Assembly: GCF_016888135.1 (NCBI RefSeq)
Contig: NZ_JACSWB010000141.1
Span: forward strand, 61,308 to 125,307
DNA length: 64,000 nt
Direction: 5' to 3'
From: Leptolyngbya sp. CCY15150
GTDB taxonomy: Bacteria; Cyanobacteriota; Cyanobacteriia; RECH01
In this document: piece by piece, positions 1 to 10,445 of the stretch
Layout of the letters: every line of letters starts with the position of its first letter
Position numbering within the stretch: the stretch's first letter is position 1
Program-made: the position numbers and the translations under genes
Notes under the pieces: model-generated
Databases searched by the model: none
What the model saw: the letters and a program-made list of their open reading frames with translations, nothing else
Told to the model about the DNA's origin: nothing

Positions 1-140
1 TTCCATAGGGGCCAGTTATCCCTCAAGATTGAGGTACATTTTTGCAAAGGGCGAGAAACGGGTCTCAGTTTTGGGTATCTTAAAGCTCAGATGAGATCTT
101 AACCATGGGAACTAAATCATGGAGTTCTTAACGGCATCAC

Positions 141-914
141 GTGGAGCGATACACATCAATGACGGTAGAGTTTAAGATCGCCAATCGATCGATTCATCCG
201 GAGCAACTGCTATCGTGTTTGGCAGGGTATCAAATGCTCCCTAACCTCGTCCAAGCGATCTTAGTAGATGATGCGATCGCTCAAATTGTCTGTACAGAAG
301 ATGAAAAGGCTGCAGCCTGTCAACAATTTTATACGCAGAACCAACTTGAAGAGGAGGCTGCTCGGCAAGCTTGGCTCAATCAATATGGCATGACGCCAGA
401 GCAGCTTGAGGCCCTAGCCACCCGAGAACTCCGGATTGAAAAGTTTAAGCAAGAAACCTGGGGCGGCAAGCTAGAGTCCTACTTTCTACAGCGCAAAAGC
501 AGTCTGGATAAGGTGATATACTCTCTGATTCGGGTAAAAGATCCGGGAATTGCCCGCGAGCTTTATTTTCGAATTTCTGAAGGAGAGCAACCGCTGTCTG
601 AGCTAGCTCGGGACTATTCCCAGGGGGTGGAGGCTCAAACCGATGGGCTGATCGGCCCTGTAGAGCTGAGCGTTCCCCACCCTGTCCTAGCCCAAATTCT
701 AGCCAGCAGCCAGCCGGGAGACCTGGCCCCTCCAACGCAAGTAGGAGAATGGGTCGTGCTAGTGCGCCTAGAGCGGTTTATGCCAGCCCAGCTCGATGAC
801 GCTATGCGATCGCGCCTGCTGCATGAATGCTTCCAAACCTGGCTCAATGAACAGCTTGCCCAAGTCGATTTACACGCCATTCAGCATCCTCCAACGGTCT
901 CAGTAGCCCCATGA
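141..914 (+). CDS. Parvulin-type peptidylprolyl isomerase, secretion-operon partner
   Basis: About 257 aa. The N-terminal ~110 residues are helical and chaperone-like. Residues ~120-225 read as a PpiC/parvulin domain (SELARDYSQG, TDGLIGPVEL, QPGDLAPP, WVVLVRLE). There is no obvious signal peptide, so a cytoplasmic or cargo-handling role is inferred. The stop overlaps the next start by 4 bp (ATGA), so it is translationally coupled to the exporter gene. In cyanobacteria such PPIases are often encoded beside C39-type ABC exporters and HlyD adaptors and probably assist folding of the secreted substrate. The start used is GTG; an in-frame ATG at 159 is an alternative and gives a more family-like N-terminus. 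The family is fairly sure, the substrate is unknown. Confidence 0.75.
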   Translation: MERYTSMTVEFKIANRSIHPEQLLSCLAGYQMLPNLVQAILVDDAIAQIVCTEDEKAAACQQFYTQNQLEEEAARQAWLNQYGMTPEQLEALATRELRIEKFKQETWGGKLESYFLQRKSSLDKVIYSLIRVKDPGIARELYFRISEGEQPLSELARDYSQGVEAQTDGLIGPVELSVPHPVLAQILASSQPGDLAPPTQVGEWVVLVRLERFMPAQLDDAMRSRLLHECFQTWLNEQLAQVDLHAIQHPPTVSVAP

Positions 915-3900
915 CCTATACCAAATCATCCATTAAGGAATTCTTAGCGGCTATTCCGCCCTTCGATCGCCTGCCTGATACCGTGTTGAGTCGCATTGCT
1001 AATATGGCTCAGCTTCTGCGCTATCGCATGGGGCAGCCGATTGTGGTGCGCGATACCATGCCGGCCCAGTTGTCGATAATCTATCAAGGGCAGGCGCGGC
1101 TACTGGCCTATGATCCCCGCACCGATCGCCCGGTTACCCTAGAAATGGTGCCGGCTGGTCAGGTCTTAGGCTGGGTGAGCTTGGTGCGCGGTTTACCCTG
1201 TGAAACAGCGATCGCTTCCGTGGAAACCATTTGCCTGACCTTGCCTGCCAATGAATTTCTGGGACTGCTAGCGGGAGAACCAGCCTTTGCAGAGGGGTTC
1301 CGCTCCCGCTGCTCGATCCTAGAAGCCTTTGATTTAATCGGGGCCGAAATTCATCGTCAAGCCATTGGCAATGCTGACCTGAAAGAACTCACCTTTAAGG
1401 CCGAGCCCGAGGCTGTTGTCTATAACCTGCCGCCAGGCATCACCCCAGCTAGTCAGCTAGAGCGCGATCGCATCTGGTTTGTCAGCGGCGGCGGTGCCAT
1501 TTCCACCTATCCCGTCGGCAGCCGCATCAACCCCACCGCCAACGCCTCAATTAACGTTACCGGCTCCTTCGATGCTCGGCTCGTAGGCTTTCCATCCGAC
1601 CTGCTGACCCAAGCCACGATTCAGCCCAATCCTGCAAGCCCGCCTCCGGCAGCCACCCAAACAGCCTTTGATGATGTATCGGGTACCACCATCGACCTAC
1701 CCTATGCACCCGCCCATCCGGTAGCAGCCCAGAATCTGTCCAGCCGAGAAACTGATGAACAAACCGGTCGCCAGTCCTACCCCTTCATTCGCGGCAAGGG
1801 TTCCCTAGATGGAGCCATGGCCTGCTTCCAGATGCTCAGCCGCCATTTGCAGATTCCCTTTCGGCGAGATATTGTTCATCGTGTTCTCAACGATCAGATC
1901 CAGCGCACGGGTGGACTCAGCCTTGACCTAGCGGGCTCCGTAGCCGAGTTTATGGGGCTCAATGCCCAACTGGTGTCTGTGCCTCTTACCTCCATTGGTC
2001 GCATTGAAGCGCCGGCCCTAATTGAGTGGGAAGGGGCGCTTTGCCTCATCTATGAAGCCAACGAGAAGGAACTGGTCATTGCCAATCCGGCAAAGGGGCT
2101 GCTGCGGCGAAAACCCAGCGACTTGGCTCGCAGTTGGGGCACGGTTGCCGACGGTGGACAGCCCGCCGACCGAGGCGAGGTGCTGCTACTGAAGAAAACC
2201 CAGCAAACGCCTCAACAGCGGTTTGGGTTGCAGTGGTTTTTGCCCTCCATCTATCGCTACCGCCGGGTCTTAACGGAGGTGTTCATTGCCTCCTTCTTCG
2301 TCCAGCTTTTTGCCCTTGCCAATCCGTTAATGATCCAGGTGATCATCGATAAGGTAATTGTGCAAAACAGCTCCGATACCCTGCAAGTCTTGGGGATCTT
2401 TCTGGTCGTACTGGCGGTGTTTGAGGCTCTGCTCAGCAGTTTACGTACCTACCTGTTTGTTGACACGACGAACCGCATTGACCTCTCCCTGGGCTCCGAA
2501 ATTATTGATCACTTGCTGCGTCTACCGCTGCGCTATTTCGATCGCCGCCCTGTGGGAGAGCTCTCCACCCGCATCAACGAGCTAGAAAATATTCGCCAGT
2601 TTCTCACGGGAACGGCGCTCACCGTGGTCTTAGATGCCCTCTTTTCGGTCATCTACATCGTGGTGATGTTCATCTATAGCTGGTTGCTCACCCTGGTGGC
2701 CTTGGCGATTATTCCGCTGTTTGTAGGCCTAGCCGTCATCGCCTCACCGCTGATTCGTCGGCAGCTTCGGGTCAAGGCTGAACGCAACGCCGAAACCCAG
2801 TCCTACCTGGTGGAGGTGATGTCGGGGATTCAAACCGTGAAGGCTCAGAATATGGAGCTGCGGGCCCGCTGGCAATGGCAGCAGCGCTATGCCCGCTACG
2901 TGAGTGCTGGGTTTAAGACCGTGCTCACCTCAACCACCGCAGGCTCGGCCAGCCATTTCCTCAACCAGCTCTCTGGACTGTTGGTGCTCTGGGTTGGTGC
3001 ATACCTGGTGCTGCAGGGCCAGCTCACCCTAGGGCAGTTGATCGCCTTCCGGATTATTTCCGGATATGTGACGGGGCCACTTCTGCGCTTGGCTCAGCTT
3101 TGGCAAAGTTTCCAAGAAATTGGCCTGTCCATTGAGCGGCTCAGCGATATTTTAGACACCAATCCCGAAGCCGATGAACTGGATCGCCTCAACATTCCCA
3201 TGCCGCAAATTGAGGGGCGGGTCACCTACGATGAAGTCACCTTCCGATTTACGAAAGAAGGCCCGCCTCAACTGAAAAATGTCAGCGTGGAATTTCAGCC
3301 CGGCTCCTTTGTGGGCATTGTGGGTCTGAGCGGCTCTGGGAAGAGCACCATGATGAAACTGCTGCCACGGCTTTATGAACTAGAGTCTGGGCGGATCATG
3401 ATCGACGGCTACGACATTGGCAAAGTCGAGCTGTATTCCCTACGGCGACAGGTGGGGATTGTGCCCCAAGAAACCCTGCTGTTTGACGGTACGGTGCAGG
3501 AAAATATTGCCCTGACCAATCCTGAAGCGACAGCCGAAGAAATTATTGACGCTGCCAAGGCCGCTGCTGCCCATGAGTTCATCATGGGATTGCCCAATGG
3601 CTATAACACGCGGGTGGGAGAACGAGGCTCGGCCCTGTCGGGTGGGCAACGGCAACGGGTGGCGATCGCCCGTACCATCCTCCAACGCCCTCGCCTTTTG
3701 ATTTTGGATGAAGCCACCAGCGCCCTTGACTATGACTCGGAGCGTCAGGTCTGCCTCAATCTCGCCCAAGTCTTCCGCGATCGCACCGTGTTTTTCATTA
3801 CCCACCGGCTCAGCACCATCCGCAATGCTGACATCATTTTGATGATGGATAAGGGTTCCATTGTGGAAATTGGCACCCATGAAGAACTCATGGCCCTGCG

Positions 3901-3946
3901 CGGTCGCTACTACTGCCTCTATCAACAACAGGAAGCGCAGCTCTAG
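911..3946 (+). CDS. Type I secretion ABC exporter with N-terminal cNMP-binding-like and degenerate C39-like domains
   Basis: 1011 aa. Residues ~10-150 resemble a cyclic-nucleotide-binding/Crp-type beta-barrel. Residues ~285-440 are a peptidase C39-like domain in which the usual catalytic Cys (ECGxAC context) is replaced: the sequence reads SLDGAMACF, with Asp at that place. A six-helix ABC transmembrane domain covers ~450-750. The ATPase covers ~770-1005, with Walker A (GLSGSGKST, ~805), signature (LSGGQRQR, ~909) and Walker B (LLILDEATSALD, ~932). Loss of the Cys suggests a HlyB-like domain that docks substrate rather than cleaving a leader. It would act in the inner membrane with the HlyD protein downstream and an outer-membrane TolC-like protein not seen here. 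The secreted substrate is not evident nearby. Confidence 0.9.
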   Translation: MTYTKSSIKEFLAAIPPFDRLPDTVLSRIANMAQLLRYRMGQPIVVRDTMPAQLSIIYQGQARLLAYDPRTDRPVTLEMVPAGQVLGWVSLVRGLPCETAIASVETICLTLPANEFLGLLAGEPAFAEGFRSRCSILEAFDLIGAEIHRQAIGNADLKELTFKAEPEAVVYNLPPGITPASQLERDRIWFVSGGGAISTYPVGSRINPTANASINVTGSFDARLVGFPSDLLTQATIQPNPASPPPAATQTAFDDVSGTTIDLPYAPAHPVAAQNLSSRETDEQTGRQSYPFIRGKGSLDGAMACFQMLSRHLQIPFRRDIVHRVLNDQIQRTGGLSLDLAGSVAEFMGLNAQLVSVPLTSIGRIEAPALIEWEGALCLIYEANEKELVIANPAKGLLRRKPSDLARSWGTVADGGQPADRGEVLLLKKTQQTPQQRFGLQWFLPSIYRYRRVLTEVFIASFFVQLFALANPLMIQVIIDKVIVQNSSDTLQVLGIFLVVLAVFEALLSSLRTYLFVDTTNRIDLSLGSEIIDHLLRLPLRYFDRRPVGELSTRINELENIRQFLTGTALTVVLDALFSVIYIVVMFIYSWLLTLVALAIIPLFVGLAVIASPLIRRQLRVKAERNAETQSYLVEVMSGIQTVKAQNMELRARWQWQQRYARYVSAGFKTVLTSTTAGSASHFLNQLSGLLVLWVGAYLVLQGQLTLGQLIAFRIISGYVTGPLLRLAQLWQSFQEIGLSIERLSDILDTNPEADELDRLNIPMPQIEGRVTYDEVTFRFTKEGPPQLKNVSVEFQPGSFVGIVGLSGSGKSTMMKLLPRLYELESGRIMIDGYDIGKVELYSLRRQVGIVPQETLLFDGTVQENIALTNPEATAEEIIDAAKAAAAHEFIMGLPNGYNTRVGERGSALSGGQRQRVAIARTILQRPRLLILDEATSALDYDSERQVCLNLAQVFRDRTVFFITHRLSTIRNADIILMMDKGSIVEIGTHEELMALRGRYYCLYQQQEAQL

Positions 3947-4031
3947 CCTTCCCAGCCGTCAATTCAACCGTCAACATTGCTTCTCCCTTGCCCGTTTCAC
4001 CGCGATCCTAGTGCTCTTATAGGACTGACCC

Positions 4032-5627
4032 ATGACTCAATCTGCAAACGGACACAATCAGCGCCTCGCGGCCCTTATGGCTAGCAACGGCAATCCATCC
4101 CCTAACGGCAGTCAACCGCCGCCCGACCATGACGCAGGCAATGACAACCATGGCAACAACGGCGGCAGTCGTGCTATCCGCACAGAAGATGACTTCGATC
4201 AGCCGGTGATTCTGCAGCAAACCGCCCGCTGGTCCCATGCGATCATCTGGGGCATCGTCGGCGTCACCACCTTTACGGTGCTCTGGGCAGCCTTTGCTCG
4301 GGTTGAAGAAGCCGTCCCCGCCACCGGAAAACTAGAGCCCCAAGGGGCTGTACAAGACGTACAGGCTCCGGTGAATGGCGTCGTTCAAGAAATCTTGGTG
4401 GAAGATGGCGATCGCGTTCAGCAGGGCGATGTGCTCATGCGTCTTGATACCCGCGCATCTAATGCCCAGTTGGAATCGTTGCAAGAGGTGAAAACATCCC
4501 TAGAGCAGGAAAATCGCTTCTACCGGGCCCAGTTGGGTAATCTACCCCTGGATTCCGAGGATGTGTTGGATCTCGACCTTTCTCCTGAGGTTCTATCCCT
4601 AACGGAGAGCCGCTCAACGCTGATCGCCGAAAACCAGCTCTATGGATCGTTGCTCACAGGCTCAACGGATGGAGCGACTTTCTCCCCAGCCCAAGCCTTC
4701 CGCCTACAGGCCCTACAAGCCGAAGCCAGCAGCCGTATCTCGGCCTCTCAACTGGAGGTGGCTCAACTAGAGCGCCAGCTTCAGGAGTCTAATATTCAAC
4801 TGCAGGCCGCCCGTTCTAACCTCAGAACCAATGAGACTATTTTGAATGACATTACCCCATTGTTTGAAGAAGGGGGAATCGCACGGCTGCAATATACCCG
4901 CCAAGTTCAAGATGTCGATAATAGCCAAGCGGAAGTCGATCGTTTAGAAATTGAGCAGGAGCGGCTCCAGTTTGCGATCGCCCAAGGCCAGGAGCAGTTT
5001 CAGAATGCTGTCGCCATTTCCAACACCGATATTCTGAACCGGATCGCCGAGAACGATAAACGCATTTCGGAGATCAACAGTCAGCTTAATAAAGCGATCG
5101 TAGAAAATGAAAAGCGCATTTCGGAGATCGAAAGCCAGCTCAGCCAAACAGAGCTGAACCTGCAATATCAAGAAATTCGCGCTCCCATTGATGGCATTGT
5201 GTTCGACCTCCAGGCTCAACCACAAGGTGTGGTGGGCAATACGGTCGAGCCGGTGCTGAAGCTGGTGCCTAGCGATGAACTGCTGGCGCGGGTCTTTATC
5301 ACCAACCGGGATATCGGCTTTGTATCTACCGGCATGGATGTAGACGTGCGGGTGGATTCCTTCCCGTTTAGCGAGTTTGGCGACATCAAGGGCGAGGTGG
5401 TGTGGATTGGCTCCGATGCCCTGCCGCCGGATCAAATTCGTCAGTTTTACTCCTTCCCCGCCACCGTGCGGCTTGATCAACAGGAGCTCATCATCCGAGG
5501 TAATGGCGTACCTCTGCAGTCAGGGATGTCGGTGAGCGCTAACATCCGCACCCGCAGTCGCACCGTGTTAAGTATTTTCACGGATCTGTTTGTCCGCAAG
5601 GTAGAAAGCGTAACCACTTCACGGTAG
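4032..5627 (+). CDS. HlyD-family periplasmic adaptor of type I secretion
   Basis: 531 aa. A disordered Asn/Gly/Pro-rich cytoplasmic tail (1-60) is followed by one membrane helix at ~69-88, a lipoyl/barrel-sandwich half (VEDGDRVQQGDVLMRLD, ~130-146), a long coiled coil (~230-385, with repeated ENEKRISEIESQL-like heptads) and the second barrel half (EIRAPIDGIVFDL). This is the standard membrane-fusion-protein order. It lies 85 bp after the exporter gene in the same direction and is probably in the same operon. It should bridge the ABC exporter to an outer-membrane channel. The start ATG follows a weak AGGA at 4020-4023. Family assignment is strong, cargo unknown. Confidence 0.92.
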   Translation: MTQSANGHNQRLAALMASNGNPSPNGSQPPPDHDAGNDNHGNNGGSRAIRTEDDFDQPVILQQTARWSHAIIWGIVGVTTFTVLWAAFARVEEAVPATGKLEPQGAVQDVQAPVNGVVQEILVEDGDRVQQGDVLMRLDTRASNAQLESLQEVKTSLEQENRFYRAQLGNLPLDSEDVLDLDLSPEVLSLTESRSTLIAENQLYGSLLTGSTDGATFSPAQAFRLQALQAEASSRISASQLEVAQLERQLQESNIQLQAARSNLRTNETILNDITPLFEEGGIARLQYTRQVQDVDNSQAEVDRLEIEQERLQFAIAQGQEQFQNAVAISNTDILNRIAENDKRISEINSQLNKAIVENEKRISEIESQLSQTELNLQYQEIRAPIDGIVFDLQAQPQGVVGNTVEPVLKLVPSDELLARVFITNRDIGFVSTGMDVDVRVDSFPFSEFGDIKGEVVWIGSDALPPDQIRQFYSFPATVRLDQQELIIRGNGVPLQSGMSVSANIRTRSRTVLSIFTDLFVRKVESVTTSR

Positions 5628-5711
5628 GGGAAAGGATCCGTCGAACTCATGCGACATGTGACCGTGGCACGTGAGGTCAATGGCTGTTGTCCCTTAATGT
5701 TAGAAAGACTG

Positions 5712-5743
5712 GGAGGATCTTAAGCGACATCTTGAGATCCTCC
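5712..5743. terminator. Long hairpin between convergent hlyD-like gene and gatB
   Basis: A 13-bp stem (5712-5724 with 5731-5743, one G-T pair) closes a 6-nt loop. It sits in the 143-bp gap between two convergent genes. No long T tract follows, so termination is inferred from position and stem strength. Confidence 0.5.
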
Positions 5744-5770
5744 TGCACTCCCGACGGGAGAAGATGGAAC

Positions 5771-7258
5771 CTAGGCGTCCAATTTCGGCTTCAGGAGCTT
5801 ATTGGTGAGCTTTGGATCAGCGCGACCGTTGGTTTTCTTCATCACCTGACCGACAAAGAAGCCTTGCAGTTTGGTTTTGCCCGCCCGGTACTTGGCTAGC
5901 TCATCGGGATTGTCTGCCAGCACTTGGTCAATCACCGCGGCCAATTCGCCTTCATCGGAGATTTGCACCAGGCCCTTTTGTTCAACTAAGGCCTTAGCCG
6001 AACCGCCCTGGGTGAGCAGCTCGGGTAACAAGTCTTTGCCGATTTTGTTGCTAATGGTGCCCGCTTCGATCAGGTCAATCAGCTCAGCCAAGCTTTCCGG
6101 CGTCAGCGCCAGCTCACGGATAGTTTTCTTCTCATTGTTCAGGTACGCGCCAATGTCTTGGGTAATCCAGTTGGCGGCTAGTTTGGCGTTGGCTCCGGCG
6201 GCGATCGCTGCTTCAAAATATTCAGCAATGGAGCGATCGTCGGTGAGAACGCCGGTATCGTAGGCGGATAGACCTAAGTCTGTCTCATAGCGATGGCGCT
6301 TTTGGGCAGGCAGTTCCGGCAGTTCACCGCGCCAGCCTTCGAGCTGCTCCGACGATACCTCAATGGGGCCAAGATCCGGCTCCGGGAAATAGCGGTAGTC
6401 GCTAGAGCCTTCCTTCAGGCGCATACTAATGGTGCGCTGAGAGCCCTCTTCCCAGAGGCGCGTTTCTTGATAAATCGGTTCCCCGGCTTCGATCGCTGCA
6501 GTTTGCCGTTCAATTTCGTAGTCGATCGCTTTTTGGATGGCGCTGAAGGAGTTCATATTTTTGATCTCCACCTTCGTGCCAAACTCCGCCCGACCCACAG
6601 GACGCACAGAAATGTTCACGTCACAGCGCAGCGATCCTTCCTGCATGTTGCCATCGCTGACCCCCAAGTAGCGGACAATGCGACGTAGCTCTTGGGCATA
6701 TTCTGCCGCCTCTTGCCCCGATCGCAGATCCGGCTCCGACACAATTTCAATCAGCGGAATACCGGCGCGGTTGTAGTCCACCAGGGAATGGGTGGATCCG
6801 GAAAGGCGATCGCTGCCCGCATGAACCAGCTTGCCCGCATCTTCTTCCATATGCAGACGGGTGATGCCAATGCGCTTGCGCGTCGAGGTACCGGCTTTCT
6901 TGTCTACCAATTCAATTTCCAGCCAGCCATGTTCGGCAATGGGCAGGTCATATTGGGAGATTTGGTAGTTCTTGGGTAGGTCAGGATAGAAATACTGCTT
7001 GCGGTCAAACTTGCTGTAGGGGGCAATTTGGCAATTGAGCGCTAACCCAGCTTTCACCGCATATTCCAACACTTTCTCGTTCAGCACTGGCAACACCCCC
7101 GGCATTCCCATGCAGATGGGATCGATGTGGGTGTTGGGCGGTGCCCCAAAAGCCGTGGAGCTATTGGAGAAAATTTTGGTGGCGGTGCTGAGTTGGCAAT
7201 GGGTTTCTAAACCAATTACCGCTTCATACTGGGTCTTCGCGGGTGCAGCAGTAGTCAT
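5771..7258 (-). CDS. gatB: Asp/Glu-tRNA(Asn/Gln) amidotransferase subunit B
   Basis: 495 aa from the ATG at 7258. GatB motifs are clear: [13 protein letters not shown] at the start, [13 protein letters not shown], and the C-terminal YqeY-like helical tail with [14 protein letters not shown], which binds tRNA. With GatA and GatC it converts Glu-tRNA(Gln) and Asp-tRNA(Asn) to the amidated forms, as cyanobacteria need in the absence of GlnRS. The open frame extends 30 codons upstream, but that extension is not family-like, so the internal ATG was chosen. No gatA or gatC is adjacent, which is normal for cyanobacteria. Confidence 0.97.
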   Translation of the reverse strand: MTTAAPAKTQYEAVIGLETHCQLSTATKIFSNSSTAFGAPPNTHIDPICMGMPGVLPVLNEKVLEYAVKAGLALNCQIAPYSKFDRKQYFYPDLPKNYQISQYDLPIAEHGWLEIELVDKKAGTSTRKRIGITRLHMEEDAGKLVHAGSDRLSGSTHSLVDYNRAGIPLIEIVSEPDLRSGQEAAEYAQELRRIVRYLGVSDGNMQEGSLRCDVNISVRPVGRAEFGTKVEIKNMNSFSAIQKAIDYEIERQTAAIEAGEPIYQETRLWEEGSQRTISMRLKEGSSDYRYFPEPDLGPIEVSSEQLEGWRGELPELPAQKRHRYETDLGLSAYDTGVLTDDRSIAEYFEAAIAAGANAKLAANWITQDIGAYLNNEKKTIRELALTPESLAELIDLIEAGTISNKIGKDLLPELLTQGGSAKALVEQKGLVQISDEGELAAVIDQVLADNPDELAKYRAGKTKLQGFFVGQVMKKTNGRADPKLTNKLLKPKLDA

Positions 7259-7363
7259 AGGCGTGGGTATCGTGGGTTCGATGAATGAGGTCAGGACAAG
7301 GTTGAGCTGTACGACCTGTAGTCCTATTGTATCGAGGTCTTGGAGCATTCGGACGGCGATCGC

Positions 7364-9259
7364 CTAGAAGCTAAAGACAGTACGAATGGTACCAATGATG
7401 CTATCGCTGACCGAGTTATCGTTACCAGGATCCGCAACCCAGATGAGACCGGGCGTGATCGACACATTGTTGTTGAGCTGATAACGATAGAAGCCTTCCA
7501 CAACTAAGGATGCATCTTCGATCAAAGCCGGGATACGCTGATTATTAACACTGGCATCGGCAATGCGAGGCGGCACCCCCACCAAGATGCCACCTAGATT
7601 GCCGCTACCAAATAGATCGGGAAAGGCCAAGGTCAGTTGATAGCTCCAAATATCGAGGTCACTGGTGCTGGTACCGCTGTCAATGTAGGCAGCTCCACCC
7701 CCAAGCTCAATGGCGTCGCTGAGGCGATAGTTAATCTGCGCACCGTAGGTATTAGCGGTTTCGGGATCATCCGTGGCAAAGCCAGAGGTGCTGTAGCCTC
7801 GCACGTAGGTGAGCGCTCCATCAAAACGTGAGGAGAGAAAGGTGAGCTGGGCAATCATGCCAAAGTCACCGTTGAATAATCCATTGGACGGCTCAGGGTT
7901 GGAAGCATTGCTGGCTGTGTAGCCCAAATCTAAGCTGAGATTATTGGTGACCTGAACAATGGCACCGCCCCCTGCATTGCCTGGCGCTGCCAGATTGTAT
8001 TGCGGCGGAGAGCCAAAGGCAGATAGGCTACCATCAGTGGAGCTATCTAGGGGACTAATAGTACTAGAGACTAGATCATCGACAGCTAAGCCATTGGCTC
8101 CAATGCGGGCATCAATTCGACTGGTGACCGGAAAGTCATAAAACAGGCTGTCTAGTTCAATATCATTATCGCCAGATGCGCCACCGAAGGAGAAGCCAAT
8201 CGTATCTCCTTCAAAATCGCGAAAATCACGAGCTTGGAGCCGAATACGCAGGCGATCGCTGCCCGTGAAGCTAGAATCGAAGTTCATGCGCACCCGGTAG
8301 CCAAAGGTCGCTTGGTTACTGAATTGGGAGTCTTCATCCAGCACAGCAGCCGTCGCAAAGATGACGTTGCCATTCAGTTTAGTGGTGGTGGAAAACTGGT
8401 TGGCTTCTAGTTCTGCCGTCCGTGCTTCCAATGCATCCACCCGTCCGCGTAGGGTGGCTAATTCTGCAGCGTACTCTTCCTGCAGGCGCTCTAGGGTGAG
8501 CAGGTCGGTGGAACCGACGCCTCCTCCAGAAATAAGACTGCTAATGCGATCGAGACAGGCATTGAGCCCAGCAGCAAATTCATAGCGAGACAGGGGTTGA
8601 TTGCCCCGGAAGGTGCCATCGGGATAGCCTGCGATACAGCCATACCGTTCTACCAAGGACGCCAGCGCTTGGTAGGCCCAATCTGTGGGAGCTACGTCGG
8701 AGAGCTGGGTCACAGAGGTCACCTGGGACATCGAACCTTCCCCTGTGTCCACAGGGACAACTGGAACGGTCGCCGTAGGACGAGATTCTGGCAATGGGGC
8801 GCGATCGCTGGCCGTGGGACTAGGAGCAAGCGGACTAGCCGTAGGACTGGGGGCAAAGGGAGCAGGCTGAGGTGCAGGGAATGCCGTGGAGCGATCGCTG
8901 CTGGCGGGGCTGTCTGCTGGAATCAGCTCCGCAGGGGTGCCGTTGGGAATGACCACAAACCCGTTGTAGTGCGAATTAATCGCTGGATCTGAGGTTGGAA
9001 TTAACTGGGTTGGCGTTGCACTGGGTGTGACAACCTCCTGAGGAGCAGGTGGAGCCTGCTGGGAAATCAGCAGATCGGGCGTACTCTCTATCGCAGAGAG
9101 GTCATCAGATGCAGGAAGGTCATCAGACAACCAAGAAGCTGTGCGATCGCCTCCCTGCGATGCATCTGATGCCATAGCGATGGTTGGCCATGCTGTGAAC
9201 CAAAGGAGGCTTGTTGCCGGCACAGCTAGCAGAATGTTCAAGATAAGATTACGAACCAT
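7364..9259 (-). CDS. Outer-membrane SLH-domain porin (OprB / iron-uptake porin family)
   Basis: 631 aa. A signal peptide ends near AMA (~30). A Pro/Ser/Ala-rich region follows to ~180, then one SLH domain (VAPTDWAYQALASLVERYGCIAGYPDGTF context, ~188-240), a short coiled coil (~255-290), and a beta-rich C-terminal barrel ending in a terminal Phe (RTVFSF), as outer-membrane proteins do. This is the SLH-OprB architecture of the major cyanobacterial porins, which tether the outer membrane to peptidoglycan-linked polymer and carry small solutes or inorganic ions. The Pro-rich spacer is longer than usual. Substrate specificity cannot be read from sequence. Confidence 0.9.
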   Translation of the reverse strand: MVRNLILNILLAVPATSLLWFTAWPTIAMASDASQGGDRTASWLSDDLPASDDLSAIESTPDLLISQQAPPAPQEVVTPSATPTQLIPTSDPAINSHYNGFVVIPNGTPAELIPADSPASSDRSTAFPAPQPAPFAPSPTASPLAPSPTASDRAPLPESRPTATVPVVPVDTGEGSMSQVTSVTQLSDVAPTDWAYQALASLVERYGCIAGYPDGTFRGNQPLSRYEFAAGLNACLDRISSLISGGGVGSTDLLTLERLQEEYAAELATLRGRVDALEARTAELEANQFSTTTKLNGNVIFATAAVLDEDSQFSNQATFGYRVRMNFDSSFTGSDRLRIRLQARDFRDFEGDTIGFSFGGASGDNDIELDSLFYDFPVTSRIDARIGANGLAVDDLVSSTISPLDSSTDGSLSAFGSPPQYNLAAPGNAGGGAIVQVTNNLSLDLGYTASNASNPEPSNGLFNGDFGMIAQLTFLSSRFDGALTYVRGYSTSGFATDDPETANTYGAQINYRLSDAIELGGGAAYIDSGTSTSDLDIWSYQLTLAFPDLFGSGNLGGILVGVPPRIADASVNNQRIPALIEDASLVVEGFYRYQLNNNVSITPGLIWVADPGNDNSVSDSIIGTIRTVFSF

Positions 9260-9681
9260 GTTTTCCTCACACCTGTCCCAGGGTTGATCACCATTAAGTT
9301 ATAGCGAATAGTTTTTGCCAACGCACCCAGTCTGGTAGGAATGCAAGGAAATCTTACATGGTTATTGCCATAAGTGATGGAAATCTCTTGTTTCCTGCTC
9401 CAGCAACCCTCATGCAGGAGGGCGATCGCCCCCATCACGGAACACCCTTCAAAAATGATGCATAATGAACACGATTGACATTGGGTCGGCATAAAGCCAG
9501 TCCAATGGCGGCTCCAGCCTGTCTCCCTGGAACCAGATATCCCAAACAACCTCTCGACCCCATCCACCTGCGATGTACGTCAGGGCTGTCTATGGAATTC
9601 AACCGCCTGCCCCCTGGCGAACCCGTCGATCACCCTGGGGACGTCGGAGTCCTGAGAAGCAAGATTTTAAGATTAAGCACC
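9260..9681. other. Intergenic region between divergent secreted-protein genes
   Basis: 422 bp without a convincing gene. It must hold promoters for the porin (leftward) and the PPC-domain protein (rightward). A TTGACA hexamer is present at 9475-9480 but no good -10 follows at 16-18 bp. One HIP1 site is present. Confidence 0.5.
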
Positions 9682-10131
9682 ATGTCTAAAACCGTATTGC
9701 AATCGTGGGTTCCAGTCATGCTCATTGCCCTTGGGCTAACCGGTATGGCAAAACCCGCCCAAGCCCAGCGTCAAACAATCTATAGTCCCATGCCCATTGA
9801 GAGTGGCACTGAACTCACCGATGTCTTGAGTGACAGCGACATTCCCACTGGCTTTGGAGGGTTTGCACGCGATTACACCATTACGTTTGAATCAGGCGAT
9901 CACATTGTGATTGACCTGATCTCTGATGACTTTGACACGATCATCACGCTCATTTCGCCGGATGGATCGACCTTTGGCGAAAATGATGATGGCCCCGACG
10001 GCACCACCAATTCGCTTCTCTTTGCCCGGATTGTCCAGGGTGGCACCTATGTGTTGCGGGTGCGGCCCTATGCTGGTCAAGGCTCTGGCTCATTTCAACT
10101 GAAAGTGACCAGGCTCCGGCCAGTAGACTAG
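9682..10131 (+). CDS. Secreted pre-peptidase C-terminal (PPC)-like domain protein
   Basis: 149 aa from the ATG at 9682. That start gives a clean signal peptide ending near AQA (~30), whereas the longer frame has an implausible N-terminus. The mature part is a single beta-sandwich: FESGDHIVIDLISDDFDTIITL, then GENDDGPDGTTNS, then YVLRVRPYAGQGSGSF. This pattern is the bacterial PPC domain usually appended to secreted proteases, here found alone. A periplasmic or extracellular role is inferred; binding partners are unknown. Confidence 0.75.
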   Translation: MSKTVLQSWVPVMLIALGLTGMAKPAQAQRQTIYSPMPIESGTELTDVLSDSDIPTGFGGFARDYTITFESGDHIVIDLISDDFDTIITLISPDGSTFGENDDGPDGTTNSLLFARIVQGGTYVLRVRPYAGQGSGSFQLKVTRLRPVD

Positions 10132-10329
10132 CCTACCTGCAAGCACCGGGCAGGGGTATTCAGCCTTGCCCAGTGACTTGGAAGGGCGATCGCCTTCAGT
10201 CAGGTTCCTCAGGTTTCAAAAAAAGTTTGTTAAATTGCTTGCCAAGGATCCAGTCAGTCTGCTAGCTTAATGAAGCGCTAAAAAACAAGCGCAAATTTCG
10301 GTGCAGCTTACGCCTATCCGAACTTATAA

Positions 10330-10404
<75 letters not shown>

Positions 10405-10445
10405 GTTTCAGCCTCTGCATTTTGGTTTCAGATCCCCTGTACTAG

